Shown: in pieces, positions 6,500 through 7,922 of the stretch | Numbering within the stretch: the first letter of the stretch is position 1 | Layout: every line of letters starts with the position of its first letter | Origin: Clostridiaceae bacterium | GTDB taxonomy: Bacteria > Bacillota > Clostridia > Saccharofermentanales > DTU023 | Direction of reading: 5' to 3' | DNA: 7,922 bases | Assembly: GCA_012798865.1 (NCBI GenBank) | Contig: JAAZMK010000024.1 | Coordinates: 1 to 7,922, forward strand | Notes under the pieces: model-generated | The model's database searches: none | Told to the model about the DNA's origin: nothing | What the model saw: the letters and a program-made list of their open reading frames with translations, nothing else | Translations under genes and position numbers: made by a program

Positions 6500-6655
6500 A
6501 CCGGTCGCTTAATGGTGCTGTGTAAGTATATCGTCGTCGATGTCTACGATCGTGTACTTTCAGGAGAGGTTACTCAATGTGGTTGCGCGAACACATCATC
6601 GACGATGTCTACAATCACGTGCTAGAAAGACCAGTCACTCCGTGGTGTTTTGCCA
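6500..6655. repeat. Imperfect tandem repeats of about 65 bp between trpS and the phosphodiesterase gene
   Basis: Units start near 6503, 6568 and 6633. The best-kept part is GATGTCTAC (6539-6547 and 6604-6612) with flanks that differ mostly by transitions (ATCGTGT versus ATCACGT). The heads are related too: GGTCGCTTAATGG, GGTTACTCAATGTGG and AGTCACTCCGTGG. The third unit fades after about 6655. Nothing else is recognisable in 6380-6674: no T-box, no convincing promoter and no gene. A TTGAC-N14-GTCAA inverted repeat lies at 6458-6481. Confidence 0.55.
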
Positions 6656-6674
6656 ATCTCCTCAATTTTCCGCT

Positions 6675-7445
6675 TCACAAGGATCGTTGCATCAATTCCT
6701 CCCGAATTTGAAGTGCTTGTGCCGGGTTATCGGTGATCAGTGTATCGATACCCTGCCGGATGGCGAACCGCGTGACGCGAGGTGAATTCACCGTCCATAA
6801 GCGGACGGCGATATTGTGGCGTCGGCAACGCGAGACGAAACGCGGAACGAACGTGTTGACATAATGTGGGTGGAGCGCGTCAAACCCGTATTCCCGTGCC
6901 GCGTTCAAAGCGCGATACGGGTATCTCTTGAACAGAAAAGCGCAGGAGAGATCGGGAGCAAGGTGCTTCATCTCAACGACGCTGTCAAGATTGAACGACG
7001 AGATGACGACACGATCGCGGAGCTTGTACTGGTCGATGGCGTAAAGGACCTCCGACTCGATGAGCGGATAAGGGTAGACGCTGTTTTTGATCTCGATATT
7101 GACCGTGAGCGACGTCCAAGCGAACCAGCTTAGAAATTCCTCTAAAGAGGGAAACCGCACTTCCGGCGATCCGGGGAACGTGTGTCCCGCATTCAGCTCG
7201 GAAAGCTGGCGCCAAGTTAAGTCTTTCAAGTCGACATTTACACCTGCCAGACGTTCCAAGTTTTCGTCGTGGCAGATAACGAGTACGCCGTCCGCCGTCC
7301 TCTGAAGATCCAGCTCAATACCGTCCGCTCCAAGATCACACGCCGCGCGAAAAGCGGACATTGTGTTCTCAGGGAACTCGAGCCTAGCACCGCGATGCGC
7401 GAAGATAGCAGGCTTAATCGTTTCTTCCGTCTTACATGTTCTCAA
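6675..7445 (-). CDS. Glycerophosphodiester phosphodiesterase (GDPD family)
   Basis: It hydrolyses glycerophosphodiesters, or a related phosphodiester, to glycerol-3-phosphate and an alcohol. With the start chosen the protein is 256 residues. Signature residues: AHRG (H17), PENT (25-28), GIELDLQ (metal ligands E44, D46), the second catalytic His in CHDE (H59), and NIEIKN (E118, K120). RLWTVNSP and LITDNP near the C-terminus are family hallmarks of the TIM-barrel fold. There is no signal peptide, so it is expected in the cytoplasm, like UgpQ. The start is uncertain: the only in-frame ATG upstream (7547) would lie 116 bases inside the transporter gene and add non-family sequence. TTG at 7445, with AAGGA ten bases before it, is my choice; ATT at 7418, with GGAAG five bases before it, would give the family-like start (M)KPAIFAHRG. 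The gene overlaps the end of the transporter gene and is probably co-transcribed with it. Confidence 0.9.
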   Translation of the reverse strand: MRTCKTEETIKPAIFAHRGARLEFPENTMSAFRAACDLGADGIELDLQRTADGVLVICHDENLERLAGVNVDLKDLTWRQLSELNAGHTFPGSPEVRFPSLEEFLSWFAWTSLTVNIEIKNSVYPYPLIESEVLYAIDQYKLRDRVVISSFNLDSVVEMKHLAPDLSCAFLFKRYPYRALNAAREYGFDALHPHYVNTFVPRFVSRCRRHNIAVRLWTVNSPRVTRFAIRQGIDTLITDNPAQALQIREELMQRSL

Positions 7446-7922
7446 GAGTCGACAATCCTTCTTGGTCGGTCGCTTTTGCGTCCGTGAATTCCCCGTGCTT
7501 GACGAACGATGTGCAGAGGAGCGCCAATCCGAAGCAGATAACCGCATAGATGAACAACGTGTTGTAGTTTTGTGTCATGTCGCGAATCCAGCCGAAGAGT
7601 ATGGGGCTGACGATCGAGGCGGAAAACGAGAAGAAATAGTAGTAACCCGTGAAGCGCCCGATCTTGTCATGCGATGCCAGCTCGACGACCATGGGGAGCG
7701 AGTTGATGTTGACGCACGCCCAGCCGATACCCGCGCATGCCAGAAGCGCGATGACGACGATTTGTTTAATCATCGCGGACGCGGGACTCAGCACATCGAC
7801 TCCGAATGCCGTCAAGATAGGGTTGATGAAGACCATCGGCATCAGGAAAATCAAAAGCAGAATCAGTCCCGTGACGATCGTTTTCTTGCGTCCGCGTTTG
7901 CTTGCGATCATACCTGCGGGGA
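7432..7922 (-). CDS. MFS transporter, C-terminal half (runs off right edge)
   Basis: The frame is open at the window end, so the Met at 7911 (within PAGMIASKRGRKK) is internal and the true start lies beyond the window. The visible 162 residues begin with an MFS inter-helix loop of the G-x-x-x-x-K-x-G-R-K-K kind. At least four hydrophobic helices follow (counted from that Met: about 11-29, 48-70, 88-109, 119-136), then a polar cytoplasmic tail. SLPMVVELA, IGRFTGYYYFFSF and SPILFGWI resemble the SLC45-like, glycoside-cation symporter-type bacterial MFS proteins; that subgroup call is from memory. The substrate cannot be told. The stop overlaps the phosphodiesterase start, which suggests one transcription unit and perhaps a linked substrate. 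Confidence 0.85.
   Translation of the reverse strand, partial: PAGMIASKRGRKKTIVTGLILLLIFLMPMVFINPILTAFGVDVLSPASAMIKQIVVIALLACAGIGWACVNINSLPMVVELASHDKIGRFTGYYYFFSFSASIVSPILFGWIRDMTQNYNTLFIYAVICFGLALLCTSFVKHGEFTDAKATDQEGLSTLENM

Noticed and set aside
6512..6625. Small plus-strand ORF of 37 codons (MVLCKYIVVDVYDRVL...)
   Set aside because: There is no ribosome binding site and it lies within the imperfect tandem repeats; a chance open frame is more likely.
6380..6674. T-box leader for trpS
   Set aside because: No AGGGTGGNACCGCG-type T-box sequence and no terminator hairpin with a U-tract can be found on the minus strand before trpS.

Overview
The window most resembles chromosomal DNA from an anaerobic, fermentative or acetogenic-type bacterium, probably a Firmicute; a Negativicutes-like host is only a guess from overall look. 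The reasons are a selenocysteine-dependent, NuoG-like formate dehydrogenase, a tryptophanyl-tRNA synthetase of the 'GDRPTG' type common in Firmicutes, and moderately G+C-rich genes beside A+T-rich intergenic repeats. No rRNA, tRNA, IS transposase or CRISPR-Cas gene is visible.

Layout. 1-437 holds no confident gene: an open fragment at the left edge, two near-identical 31-bp repeats 64 bp apart, and a perfect hairpin abutting a strong ribosome binding site. 438-3185 (+) is one gene, fdhA. It looks like two ORFs only because codon 352 is TGA, which is read as selenocysteine; a SECIS-type hairpin follows it. A terminator-like hairpin (3231-3260) follows the gene. 3270-3466 is a repeat array of about 52-bp period. 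3542-4986 (-) is an AbiEi/AbiEii type IV toxin-antitoxin (abortive infection) pair with a near-consensus promoter. 5086-5228 is a second array of the same repeats. 5291-6379 (-) is trpS. 6380-6674 is intergenic, with about 65-bp imperfect tandem repeats. 6675-7445 (-) is a glycerophosphodiester phosphodiesterase, and 7432-7922 (-) is the C-terminal half of an MFS transporter that runs off the right edge and overlaps the phosphodiesterase gene.

How the parts fit. fdhA and trpS converge, and the AbiE cassette sits between their 3' ends, bracketed by arrays that share a 57-bp direct repeat (one mismatch) and an exact 30-bp head. The simplest reading is an ancestral fdhA-array-trpS junction into which the more A+T-rich defence cassette came, with array duplication; recombination between the arrays could remove it. 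The MFS and phosphodiesterase genes overlap and probably form a transcription unit for uptake and use of a small organic substrate.

The most consequential point is the in-frame UGA in fdhA: standard gene calling would split this enzyme or mark it as a pseudogene. All identifications are by reading motifs; no database search was run.
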